A stretch of DNA of 34,526 nt from Planctomycetota bacterium (GTDB lineage Bacteria > Planctomycetota > UBA11346): positions 1 to 34,526 of the forward strand of contig BJHQ01000029.1 of NCBI GenBank assembly GCA_014193115.1. Direction: 5' to 3'. A program made the position numbers and the translations under genes. Positions within the stretch are counted from its first letter, which is position 1, and each line of letters starts with the position of its first letter. The notes beneath the pieces are model-generated. The model did not search any database, was not told the origin of the DNA, and worked only from the letters and a program-made list of their open reading frames with translations. Positions 7,920 through 15,447 of the stretch are shown here, piece by piece.

Positions 7920-9398
7920 ATGTTCCCCTTGCGCGCCCCAGCCCTGATCCCGCTCCTCGCCCTGGCCGGCCTGCCGGCGCTGGAAACGCCGTTGATCATC
8001 CCCGGCGAGGACGACGGCGAGGTCGCGATCGTCCACCCCGGCCTGGGCACCCTGACCCTGTACCAGGTCCAGGACCAGCTGTTGACCCGCAAGGGCTCGG
8101 TGAATTTCAAGGCCGAGCTGGGATTCCTGGGCAGCTTCATCTTCACCGAGCGGCTCGGCGTGCCGTGGACCATGCTCCGCAGCGGCGCCACCAACACCAA
8201 GCCTGAGGTCCTCGGTCTGCTCGAAGGCAAGCCGACCGCCGAGGAGCGCCGCGAAGGGCTCAAATCCCTGCGCGAACGGGCGGTGGAATGCGAGGACGCG
8301 TTCTGGGCGGCGGAGCGGCCCTATGATGGCGTGGTCCGTGCCGCGTTCGGCCGCCAGTACCTGATGCTGGCGGTCCAGGCCAGCCACTCCCTGGTCATGT
8401 ACGAGACGGTGGGCGAGGGCTGGAAGCTGGCCTCGTTCCGCAACTACGGCCCGGAACTGCTCATCCCGCTGGCGCTCAACAGCGAGCCATCGCCCAAAGA
8501 GCTGCGCGACAATCTGGTCGACAAGGCGACGAACGAAGAGCAGAAGAAAATCTTTGAACATGCCTTTGACGGCATCGGGGCCCTGCCCGGCGGGCCGACC
8601 CCGGCCAGCGTGGCCTGGCTCGGGGTTGCGCCCAACGAGTCCTTTGTGCTGGTCGATTCCGCCAACACCCGGATCTGCCTGTACCAGATGACCGGCAAAG
8701 ATCTGAAACTGCAATCGGTGAGGAATTATTCGGTCGAAATGAAGATACCGGGGCTGATCGGCGAGGGCATCCACGACGAACCAGGCCAGCGTGATCTGCT
8801 CGCCGCCTATCAGCGCGATGCCAACCGGATGAAGCGGGCCAAGGACTACGGCATCGCCATCGACCGCGAAAACATCATCGCTTTGGTCGGTCAGCAGCAG
8901 AGCGGCAAGCTGTCACCGCTGGAGGTCGCAGTCCAGGGCGAGCGCCTGATCATCGACCTCCAGTCCCAGCGCCTGCTGATGACCTATGATCTGAGAGGCG
9001 GCGACACCATCACCCTGATCTCGGTACGCGACTATACCATCGACGTCGGCTTGGCCCTGCTCGATCAGAAGTTCCGCGACATGGCCAATGCCACCAAGGC
9101 CCGGGACAGCGCCCGTCAGCTTGCCAGCGCCAAATCGTACAAGTCGGCGCTGCTCATGATCCGGTTGGCGCTGAAGCTCGATCCGATGCTGGTCAAGGAG
9201 ATCGAGGCCGACGCCGCCTTCCGCGACCTGAAGAAGCAGGCCGATTGGCTGCCGATCATCGACGAGGCCCACAAAGAGGTCGAGCGGCTGGTCGCCCAGG
9301 CCAAGGAACGCAAGAAAGTGGTCGAGGATCTCAAGCGCAAAGGCAAGGACGAGCCCGAACCAGCAGGCGGGAACGAAGACACGGCAGTCGGTCGTTGA
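7920..9398 (+). CDS. secreted protein with four beta-type repeats
   Basis: 492 residues; not recognised as a named family. A signal peptide (about 1-20, ending GLPALE) predicts export. Four repeats follow at about 33-73, 138-185, 229-278 and 334-380. Each has a hydrophobic strand, a short turn, (L/I)xxY or MYE, a (D/E/G)-K/T-L strand, then S-(V/F)-R-(N/D)-Y and a final strand ending in I-P or G-L, as in LQSVRNYSVEMKIP and LISVRDYTIDVGLA. This pattern looks like blades of a small beta-propeller or a stacked beta sheet. The C-terminal third (about 385-470) is helical, with a TPR-like piece ending in DAAFRDLKKQADW, and then a charged tail. AGGAG at 7907-7911 supports ATG at 7920. Partner and function unknown. 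Confidence 0.8.
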   Translation: MFPLRAPALIPLLALAGLPALETPLIIPGEDDGEVAIVHPGLGTLTLYQVQDQLLTRKGSVNFKAELGFLGSFIFTERLGVPWTMLRSGATNTKPEVLGLLEGKPTAEERREGLKSLRERAVECEDAFWAAERPYDGVVRAAFGRQYLMLAVQASHSLVMYETVGEGWKLASFRNYGPELLIPLALNSEPSPKELRDNLVDKATNEEQKKIFEHAFDGIGALPGGPTPASVAWLGVAPNESFVLVDSANTRICLYQMTGKDLKLQSVRNYSVEMKIPGLIGEGIHDEPGQRDLLAAYQRDANRMKRAKDYGIAIDRENIIALVGQQQSGKLSPLEVAVQGERLIIDLQSQRLLMTYDLRGGDTITLISVRDYTIDVGLALLDQKFRDMANATKARDSARQLASAKSYKSALLMIRLALKLDPMLVKEIEADAAFRDLKKQADWLPIIDEAHKEVERLVAQAKERKKVVEDLKRKGKDEPEPAGGNEDTAVGR

Positions 9399-9451
9399 CA
9401 GTCGTCAGATCGGCGGCCGTTGGGCTCGTCCGATTGGCGGCAGTTGGTCGC

Positions 9452-9498
9452 CTCGTCCATCCGTCCGCTCGCAACAACGTTCGGACGCCCCGGACGAG
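9452..9498 (+). terminator. nested stem-loop after the repeat protein gene
   Basis: CTCGTCC (9452-9458) pairs with GGACGAG (9492-9498), and inside it GTCCG (9463-9467) pairs with CGGAC (9482-9486). It lies 54 bases after the stop at 9398. There is no T-run, so it may be a stabilising or weak terminating structure. No cobalamin riboswitch motif was found before the TonB receptor gene. Confidence 0.4.
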
Positions 9499-9616
9499 GA
9501 GTCCCTAGGACCATCCAGGTCGAACTTGCCGCATCAGCGGTCTGCGGCGATACTGAACAATCGGTAGCTCCGGCCGGATCGCGAACGTGCGTCTGGCCGG
9601 GCACCGGGAGGCCGTC

Positions 9617-11650
9617 ATGATGACCCAGTCCCGTCCGCCGTCGGCGACCGCCATCCTTTTTGCCACCTTTGCTGCGATCACCGCGGCGGAGCCGTTGGCC
9701 CAGGCTCCGACCGGCGACGAGATCATGCTGTTTTCCGAACTGCCCGAGGTGGTTTCGGCCTCGCGTCAAAAGACGTCCCTGGCCGGGGCGACGGTGGCGA
9801 TCAGCGTGGTCCAGTCGGAGCAGCTCCACGCGGACCGGCTGCGCAGCCTGCCCGAGGTCCTCCGCCGCCTGCCGGGTCTGGACGTGCTCGACATCGATCG
9901 CGGCCACGCGGCAGTCGGCGTGCGCGGGCTGCACGGGCTGTTCTCGGACCGGACGCTGGTGCTGCTCGACGGGGTTCCGTTCGAGAATGTCTCGCTGGGC
10001 GGCGCCGACTGGCACCGTCTGCCGGTCGGAGTCGGCGACCTTGACCGGATCGAAGTCGTGCGCGGCCCGGCCAGCGCGGCCTGGGGCGCCAATGCGCTCA
10101 ACGGGGTGATCAACCTGATCACGGCACCGCCGGAGGACCGCCTCGGCACCATCGTCACCGTCGGCGCCGACCAGTGGGGCGACGCCCTGGGCGCGATCAG
10201 CGTCGCCGAGCTGTCTGGCCAGACCGCTTGGCGGCTGAGCGGCGGCTACCGCGATCTGCGCTCCAGCGCCGAGACCGTCGATGTCGACTCCAGCGCCGGC
10301 GACGACGCGGTCCGCACCGGCCGGGTCGCCATCGACATGTCGACTCCGACCGCGCTGGGCGCCCTGACCGCCATGGCCGGCTGGTCTGGGGGCGAGGTCG
10401 GATCCTATGAGTTCATCGGCTATGACCCCAACCGGCCAGTGCGCATCGACAGCCTGCGCAGCCAGATCCGCCTGAACAGCGGTGGCCGGGACGACGCCTT
10501 GGCAACCAGCGTCATCCTCCATGGCCATTACGATCGGGTCCTCGAGCCCCAGCTGGTCGATCGCGGCGAGACCTGGCGGATCGGGACCACCGCCCAGGTC
10601 GACATCGATGGCGGCATGGGCCACCGCGTGACCCTGGGCTGCGACGGCGACACCACCCGGGTCAGCTACACCACCGGCGATGACCGCGAGGAGTTCACCT
10701 TCGGCGGCCCGTTCCAGGAATGGCGAGTCGGGCTGTTTGGCATCGATCGGTGGAACCTCGGTTCGGGATTCACCAGCGAAGTGCAGTTGCGTGGCGAGCG
10801 CTACACCGGAACCGGGAACGATTGGGGCGGCCGGGCGACAATCCTGTATGACGTGGGCGGTGATCAGCGCCACGTGCTCCGCGTCGGCGGGGCCAGGGCC
10901 TACCGCACCCCGTATCCGTCCTTGCGCCAAGGCGTCGCCAATCGCGGCTGGATCAACGTGCCGGGGTTCGGCAGCCTGTCCGTGATCGGCCTGCGCCCCG
11001 ATCCGGGGGGCGTGACCAATGAACGGGTGTGGTCGGTGGAGGCCGGCTACACCGGGCGGTTGACCGATCGGGTGCTGCTCCGTCTCGACGGCTATTGGAT
11101 GCGCTACCAGGATTTGCTGGGCGCCGAAATTTTTACCCGGCCGACCCCGATCCCTGGGGTGATCTATAGCGACACGGTCCTGGATAACTACGACGGGGCC
11201 CGGGCCCTGGGCGGCGAGGTCGAGTTGACCTGGACCGGAGAACTTGGCCGGGTCGGACTGTGGTATGCCTTCAACGAGTTCGTCGCCGACCGAGACGACC
11301 AGGCGATCCGGGCCTTCGAGCCAGCCCGCCACAAGGTCGGTGCCACCGCCCGGGCCGAGCTGCCGGCGAATTTTGCAGCCACTGGTGGCTACCGCTTCGC
11401 CACGGCGACCTATCAGGATCCGGTGGTCTCGCGCAGCAAGGTCGCATCGGTGGCTGAACCGATCGCCGCACAGGGCTTTCATCGCATCGACCTGGAGCTG
11501 GCATGGACCTTTGACCGCAAACAAGGGGAGATCGCGGTCGGGGTCGACGATTTGTTCAATCAGACACCGACCACCCGCAGCACCGGGTCATTCCAGTCCC
11601 ATGCGGTGCCCGGGAGAACCATTTACCTGCGCGCCGGCTGGTCGTTCTGA
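9617..11650 (+). CDS. TonB-dependent outer-membrane receptor
   Basis: 677-residue outer-membrane gated channel. After a signal peptide (about 1-24) a plug domain spans about 48-170, with typical family text: SLPEVLRRLPGLDV, GVRGLHGL, TLVLLDGVPFE, DRIEVVRGPASAAWGANALNGVINLIT. The rest is a beta-barrel with alternating aromatic strands, finishing in YLRAGWSF, the terminal Phe expected for outer-membrane insertion. The substrate is not evident; plug style resembles vitamin B12 and colicin I type receptors. GGGAGG at 9606-9611 precedes two adjacent ATG codons at 9617 and 9620; the first is used here. The next two genes, 55 bases downstream, encode a periplasmic binding protein and a sensor kinase, so the receptor probably feeds a sensing pathway. 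Confidence 0.93.
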   Translation: MMTQSRPPSATAILFATFAAITAAEPLAQAPTGDEIMLFSELPEVVSASRQKTSLAGATVAISVVQSEQLHADRLRSLPEVLRRLPGLDVLDIDRGHAAVGVRGLHGLFSDRTLVLLDGVPFENVSLGGADWHRLPVGVGDLDRIEVVRGPASAAWGANALNGVINLITAPPEDRLGTIVTVGADQWGDALGAISVAELSGQTAWRLSGGYRDLRSSAETVDVDSSAGDDAVRTGRVAIDMSTPTALGALTAMAGWSGGEVGSYEFIGYDPNRPVRIDSLRSQIRLNSGGRDDALATSVILHGHYDRVLEPQLVDRGETWRIGTTAQVDIDGGMGHRVTLGCDGDTTRVSYTTGDDREEFTFGGPFQEWRVGLFGIDRWNLGSGFTSEVQLRGERYTGTGNDWGGRATILYDVGGDQRHVLRVGGARAYRTPYPSLRQGVANRGWINVPGFGSLSVIGLRPDPGGVTNERVWSVEAGYTGRLTDRVLLRLDGYWMRYQDLLGAEIFTRPTPIPGVIYSDTVLDNYDGARALGGEVELTWTGELGRVGLWYAFNEFVADRDDQAIRAFEPARHKVGATARAELPANFAATGGYRFATATYQDPVVSRSKVASVAEPIAAQGFHRIDLELAWTFDRKQGEIAVGVDDLFNQTPTTRSTGSFQSHAVPGRTIYLRAGWSF

Positions 11651-11705
11651 ACTCGCCGGCAATGGGAGCCACCCAGCCAACCGAATCTGGCGAGGACCGC
11701 CGGTC

Positions 11706-12602
11706 ATGAGCGCGAAGAGATCGCTGCTCTGCCTGGCGGTGGCCGCCTGGTGGCTGCGTGGCGTAGCGCATTCCGCCGAGATCCTGGCCGTGCTCAGTGG
11801 CGACCAGGCGCCTTACCGCGCCGCAGGCGAGGGCCTGGTCAAGGGTTTGAGCAACGACCGGGTGACAATCTGCTTGCTCAGCGAGCTGGCCGAGCGCCGG
11901 GACCAGCTGGCCGCGGCCAAGGTCGTGGTGGCGGTCGGAACCGAGTCGGCCAACGCCTTGGCCCGTCCCGGTGGTCCAGCAGTGCCGGTGATCTACTGCC
12001 TGGTGCCCCAAGGCGCGGCCGAGAGCCTTCCACCGGCGCTCGGCGGAGTCGCCGCGGATGTCCCTCTGATGACCCAGGTCGCCCTGATCGCCGAAGCCCT
12101 GCCCACCGCCAGCCGGCTCGGGATGGTCTACCGTGGCGATCGCGAAGCCGGGCTGCGCCAGATGGCTGCGGTGAAGGCCGCTCTGCCCAAGGGCTGGGAA
12201 CTGGTCTGCGAGGCCGCCGACCAGCACCCTGGCATCGCCTCGGCGATCGACGCCCTGCTCGCCAAGCGGCCGGATGTGGTGTGGACCGCGGCCGATGGCG
12301 GAGTGTGGAACGAGCCGGCGATCCGCGCCTTGCTGCTCACCGCCCTGCGCCGTCGGGTCCCGGTCTTCGGCTTCTCGCCGGCCTTCGTCCGGGCCGGAGC
12401 CATGATCGGGGTCGGGACCGAGCCCGCCGATCAGGGCGACCAGGCGGCGGCGCTGGTCCGGGCCGCCCTCGGCGGCAGCGCAGCGACCCGGCTCGGCCCC
12501 GAGCATTTCCAGATCGCGATCAATCTGGTCGTGGCCCGCAAGCTCGGCATCGAGCTTCCCGCAAAGCTCGTCGACCGCGCCGACCAGGTGGTCAGGCCAT
12601 GA
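11706..12602 (+). CDS. periplasmic substrate-binding protein (ABC_sub_bind, PF04392 type)
   Basis: 298 residues with a signal peptide (about 1-24, cut after HSA). The fold is a two-lobed Venus-flytrap binding protein: the first lobe holds VVVAVGTESANALARP and VPVIYCLVPQ, the second lobe LGMVYRGDREAGLRQM, and later VWTAADGGVWNEPAIRAL and VPVFGFSPAFVRAGAMIGVG. The pattern matches the PF04392 family (TrpX-like). No permease or ATPase gene follows. Instead the stop overlaps the start of a hybrid kinase by ATGA (12599-12602), so the protein may present ligand to that sensor. GAGGA at 11692-11696 supports the ATG. Confidence 0.85.
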   Translation: MSAKRSLLCLAVAAWWLRGVAHSAEILAVLSGDQAPYRAAGEGLVKGLSNDRVTICLLSELAERRDQLAAAKVVVAVGTESANALARPGGPAVPVIYCLVPQGAAESLPPALGGVAADVPLMTQVALIAEALPTASRLGMVYRGDREAGLRQMAAVKAALPKGWELVCEAADQHPGIASAIDALLAKRPDVVWTAADGGVWNEPAIRALLLTALRRRVPVFGFSPAFVRAGAMIGVGTEPADQGDQAAALVRAALGGSAATRLGPEHFQIAINLVVARKLGIELPAKLVDRADQVVRP

Positions 12603-15337
12603 CTGAGCTGACGCCGACCGAACCGCGTCCGGTCCAGGCCCGCGCCGAGCCGCCGCCGACCAGCGGCCGGCTGCCCCTGCAAGCGGCTGGCGGCCATCCA
12701 GGGGCATCCGAGCAAGCGCAGGCTGCGGCGGAGGTCGAACGGCGCGGGACCTCCTCCCCAGGGCGCATCGGAATCCCGGGCGGTGCGTCCGGAGCCGCCC
12801 GCGAAGTCGCCAACTCGCCCAGCGGCGGATTTCCCGTGGAGCCGGCAACCGGTGCGAACAGCAGCCGGTCGAACCCCTTCCAGGATTCGTCCCGCGAGAC
12901 GATCGCGATGCCGTCCCTGTTCCGGACCACGCCGCATCCCAGCCTGCGCTTCAAGGCGATGCTGCTGGTGCTGGCGGCGGTGGGCGGAGCCGTGGTGGTG
13001 GTGGCGGTGGTCGCCCTCGCCCAGCTCGATCGACTGCTCGCCGCCGCCCAGGCCCGCGAGGCCGCCGCCATCGCGCGCAGCCTGGCCTCGGCCAGCGAAC
13101 TGCCCCTGGCGGTGCTCGATACCGCTGAACTCACCCGTTTGACCCAGCGGTTCTCTGCCATCGAGCACGTCCGCTTTGTTGCCATCCGCGACGCCACCGG
13201 CCGGCCGCTGGCCTCAGGCGGAGCCGACACCGCCGGGCTGGCCGCCCACTTGTCCGGGAGGCCGTCGGCCATCGGCGGATCCGGCGCTGGGGTCGTGTCG
13301 GTCGCTCCTGTCGTGGTGGCCGGGGAGTCGGTTTCTGCCGGTACGGTGTCGGTTGCGCTGTCGGGCACCCCGGTGGCCCAGGCCCTCGAACGGCAGTTCT
13401 GGCTGACCGTGGCGGTTGCCGCAGCGGTGCTGACCGCGGCCATGGCCCTGACCGCCGTGGTGGTGGCAGCCTGGACCCGGCGCCTCGACAGCCTGGTCAA
13501 GGCCAGCACCGGTCTGGCCACCGGCGATACCGCCGCCGACCTCGGCCAGGCGAGCAATGACGAGCTCGGACGGCTGATCACCGCCTTCGAGACCATGCGC
13601 CAGGCGGTGAGCAGCCGCGACCGCGACCTGCGCCGGTTCAACGCGACCCTGCAGGCCGAGGTCGAGACCCGGACCAGCGACCTGGCTGCGGCGCTGAGCC
13701 GGGCCGAAGTCGCGAACCGGGCGAAAAGCGAGTTCCTGGCCAACATGTCCCACGAGATCCGGACGCCGATGAACGGCGTGCTGGGCATGACCCAGCTGCT
13801 CCTCGACTCGCCGATGGAACCCGAGGACCGCGAGATCGCTTCGACCATCCAGAGCAGCGGCCAGGCGCTGATGGCGGTGATCGACGACATCCTCGACATC
13901 AGCCGGATCGAGGCGGGCAAGCTCGCCATCACCCCGGCGCCGTTCCACCTGCACCGCGCCCTGTGCGAAGTCGTCGCCCTGTTCGGCGCCCGGGCCGAGT
14001 CGAAAGGCATCGAACTGGTCCTGCGCATCGCACCCGATCTGCCCGCCGGGGTGACCACCGATGCGGTGCGGATCCGCCAGATCCTGTCGAACCTGGTCGG
14101 CAACGCGGTGAAGTTCACCCAGCGCGGCTATGTCCTGGTCGATGCCTCGCCGACCCGCAGCCGGGATCAGATCGGCTTGTGCGTCACCATCACCGATACC
14201 GGCATCGGCATCCCCAAGGACAAGATCGGCCGGCTGTTCGAGAAGTTCTACCAGGTCGACGCCAGCACCACCCGCCAGTTCGGCGGCACCGGTCTCGGCC
14301 TGGCGATCTCCCGGGAATTGGCGCGGTTGATGGGTGGCGATATCACCGCGTCGGTCCGCACCGCCAGCGACGGCGGCTCCGTCTTCACCCTGGTCCTGCC
14401 GTTGGTCGTGCACGAGGCCGGTTCGGCCAGCGGCATCTATTCGCGCAACCAGCTGAAAGGGGTTCCTGCCGCGGTGCTCGACACCAGCCCGCTCTGGCGT
14501 CAGGTGCTGGTCGAGCTGGTCAACCGGGCTGGCTGCCAGACCATCGCTCCGGTCGACCCGGCGGCGACGATCGCCGAGCTGCAAGCCGCCGAGCGCCTCG
14601 GGCATCCGGTGCGCTTGCTGGTGGTCGACCAGCGGATCCCTGGCGGCGTGGCGGCGCTCTCGACGAGCCTGGCCACGGCCCTGCGCAAACCACCGGCGAT
14701 CATCCTCGCCGCCCGGCTCGGCCACCGCAGCGAACCCACCGAAGCCGCGGTGGTCGCCGCCACCATCGTCAAGCCGGTGCGTCCGGGCAGCGTCGCCGAA
14801 GCCCTGGCTCACGCGAGCAATGGCGGGCATGGCCAGTCCCGTCGCCCAGGCACCGGCACCCGCAAGCTGCTCGCCCAGCAGGGCGAGCGGCCCCGGGCGC
14901 TGGTGGTCGAGGACAATCCGATCAACCAGGCGGTGGCCGGCGGGTTCCTGCGCAAACTCGGCTTCGCACCGGATTTCGCCGACACCGGCACCCAGGCCGT
15001 CACCAAAGCCCTGGAGAGCGGCGCCACCGGGCCGTATCGCTTGATCCTGATGGATTATCACATGCCGGATATGAATGGAGTCGAGGCGGCCAAGGCCATC
15101 CGCCGCCGCGAGCCGTCCGATCGGCGGACCCCGATCATCGCCATGACCGCCAGCGTGCTGCAACGCGACCGCGAGGAGTGCCTTGCCGCCGGCATGGACG
15201 ACTTCGTCTCGAAACCGGTGGATTTCGCCGCGCTGCAAGCGGTGTGCGAGCGTTATGCACCAGCCGCGGCGGAGCTCGGAACACCGGCCCAGGGAGTGGA
15301 GCGCACCGCCCCCGCCCCGGGCGAATCGGTCATCTGA
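12599..15337 (+). CDS. membrane hybrid sensor histidine kinase with two receiver domains
   Basis: 912 residues from the ATG that overlaps the previous stop. Order: Pro/Ala-rich N-terminal extension of about 103 residues, transmembrane helix about 119-142, periplasmic sensor about 143-268 (CHASE-like), second helix about 269-292, HAMP about 293-345, coiled coil, then HisKA with His385 in FLANMSHEIRTPMNG, HATPase with Asn502, DTGIGIP at 533-539 and GGTGLGLAI at 562-570. A first receiver-like domain spans about 619-740, with Asp677 and Lys725 but only one acid near the N-terminus. A complete second receiver has Glu771-Asp772, Asp819, Thr850 and Lys872. The alternative start is Met104 at 12908, which would drop the extension. 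The signal probably leaves through a separate, unlinked regulator or DNA-binding protein, because no output domain is visible. Confidence 0.92.
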   Translation: MTELTPTEPRPVQARAEPPPTSGRLPLQAAGGHPGASEQAQAAAEVERRGTSSPGRIGIPGGASGAAREVANSPSGGFPVEPATGANSSRSNPFQDSSRETIAMPSLFRTTPHPSLRFKAMLLVLAAVGGAVVVVAVVALAQLDRLLAAAQAREAAAIARSLASASELPLAVLDTAELTRLTQRFSAIEHVRFVAIRDATGRPLASGGADTAGLAAHLSGRPSAIGGSGAGVVSVAPVVVAGESVSAGTVSVALSGTPVAQALERQFWLTVAVAAAVLTAAMALTAVVVAAWTRRLDSLVKASTGLATGDTAADLGQASNDELGRLITAFETMRQAVSSRDRDLRRFNATLQAEVETRTSDLAAALSRAEVANRAKSEFLANMSHEIRTPMNGVLGMTQLLLDSPMEPEDREIASTIQSSGQALMAVIDDILDISRIEAGKLAITPAPFHLHRALCEVVALFGARAESKGIELVLRIAPDLPAGVTTDAVRIRQILSNLVGNAVKFTQRGYVLVDASPTRSRDQIGLCVTITDTGIGIPKDKIGRLFEKFYQVDASTTRQFGGTGLGLAISRELARLMGGDITASVRTASDGGSVFTLVLPLVVHEAGSASGIYSRNQLKGVPAAVLDTSPLWRQVLVELVNRAGCQTIAPVDPAATIAELQAAERLGHPVRLLVVDQRIPGGVAALSTSLATALRKPPAIILAARLGHRSEPTEAAVVAATIVKPVRPGSVAEALAHASNGGHGQSRRPGTGTRKLLAQQGERPRALVVEDNPINQAVAGGFLRKLGFAPDFADTGTQAVTKALESGATGPYRLILMDYHMPDMNGVEAAKAIRRREPSDRRTPIIAMTASVLQRDREECLAAGMDDFVSKPVDFAALQAVCERYAPAAAELGTPAQGVERTAPAPGESVI

Positions 15338-15353
15338 GCAGCGCTCGGAGCCC

Positions 15354-15419
15354 AGCCCGGCGGCTGGCTTGTCCTGCCGAGCAGCAGGCTCGTCCCAGCC
15401 GAGCAGCTGGCTTGTCCCT
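15354..15419 (+). repeat. three tandem 22-base units between convergent genes
   Basis: Copies at 15354-15375, 15376-15397 and 15398-15419 follow the pattern GCCGAGCAGC-(A/T)-GGCT-(C/T)-GTCC, the first being more divergent. A partial match continues to about 15436. The array occupies the 110-base gap between the kinase stop (15337) and the stop of the minus-strand gene (15448), where terminators for both would be expected. Confidence 0.7.
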
Positions 15420-15447
15420 GCGTCGGCTCGGCGCAGCCCGCGGCAGC

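Noticed and set aside
9399..9616. Cobalamin or other riboswitch before the TonB receptor
   Set aside because: No B12-box-like conserved text was found; only a nested stem-loop is visible.
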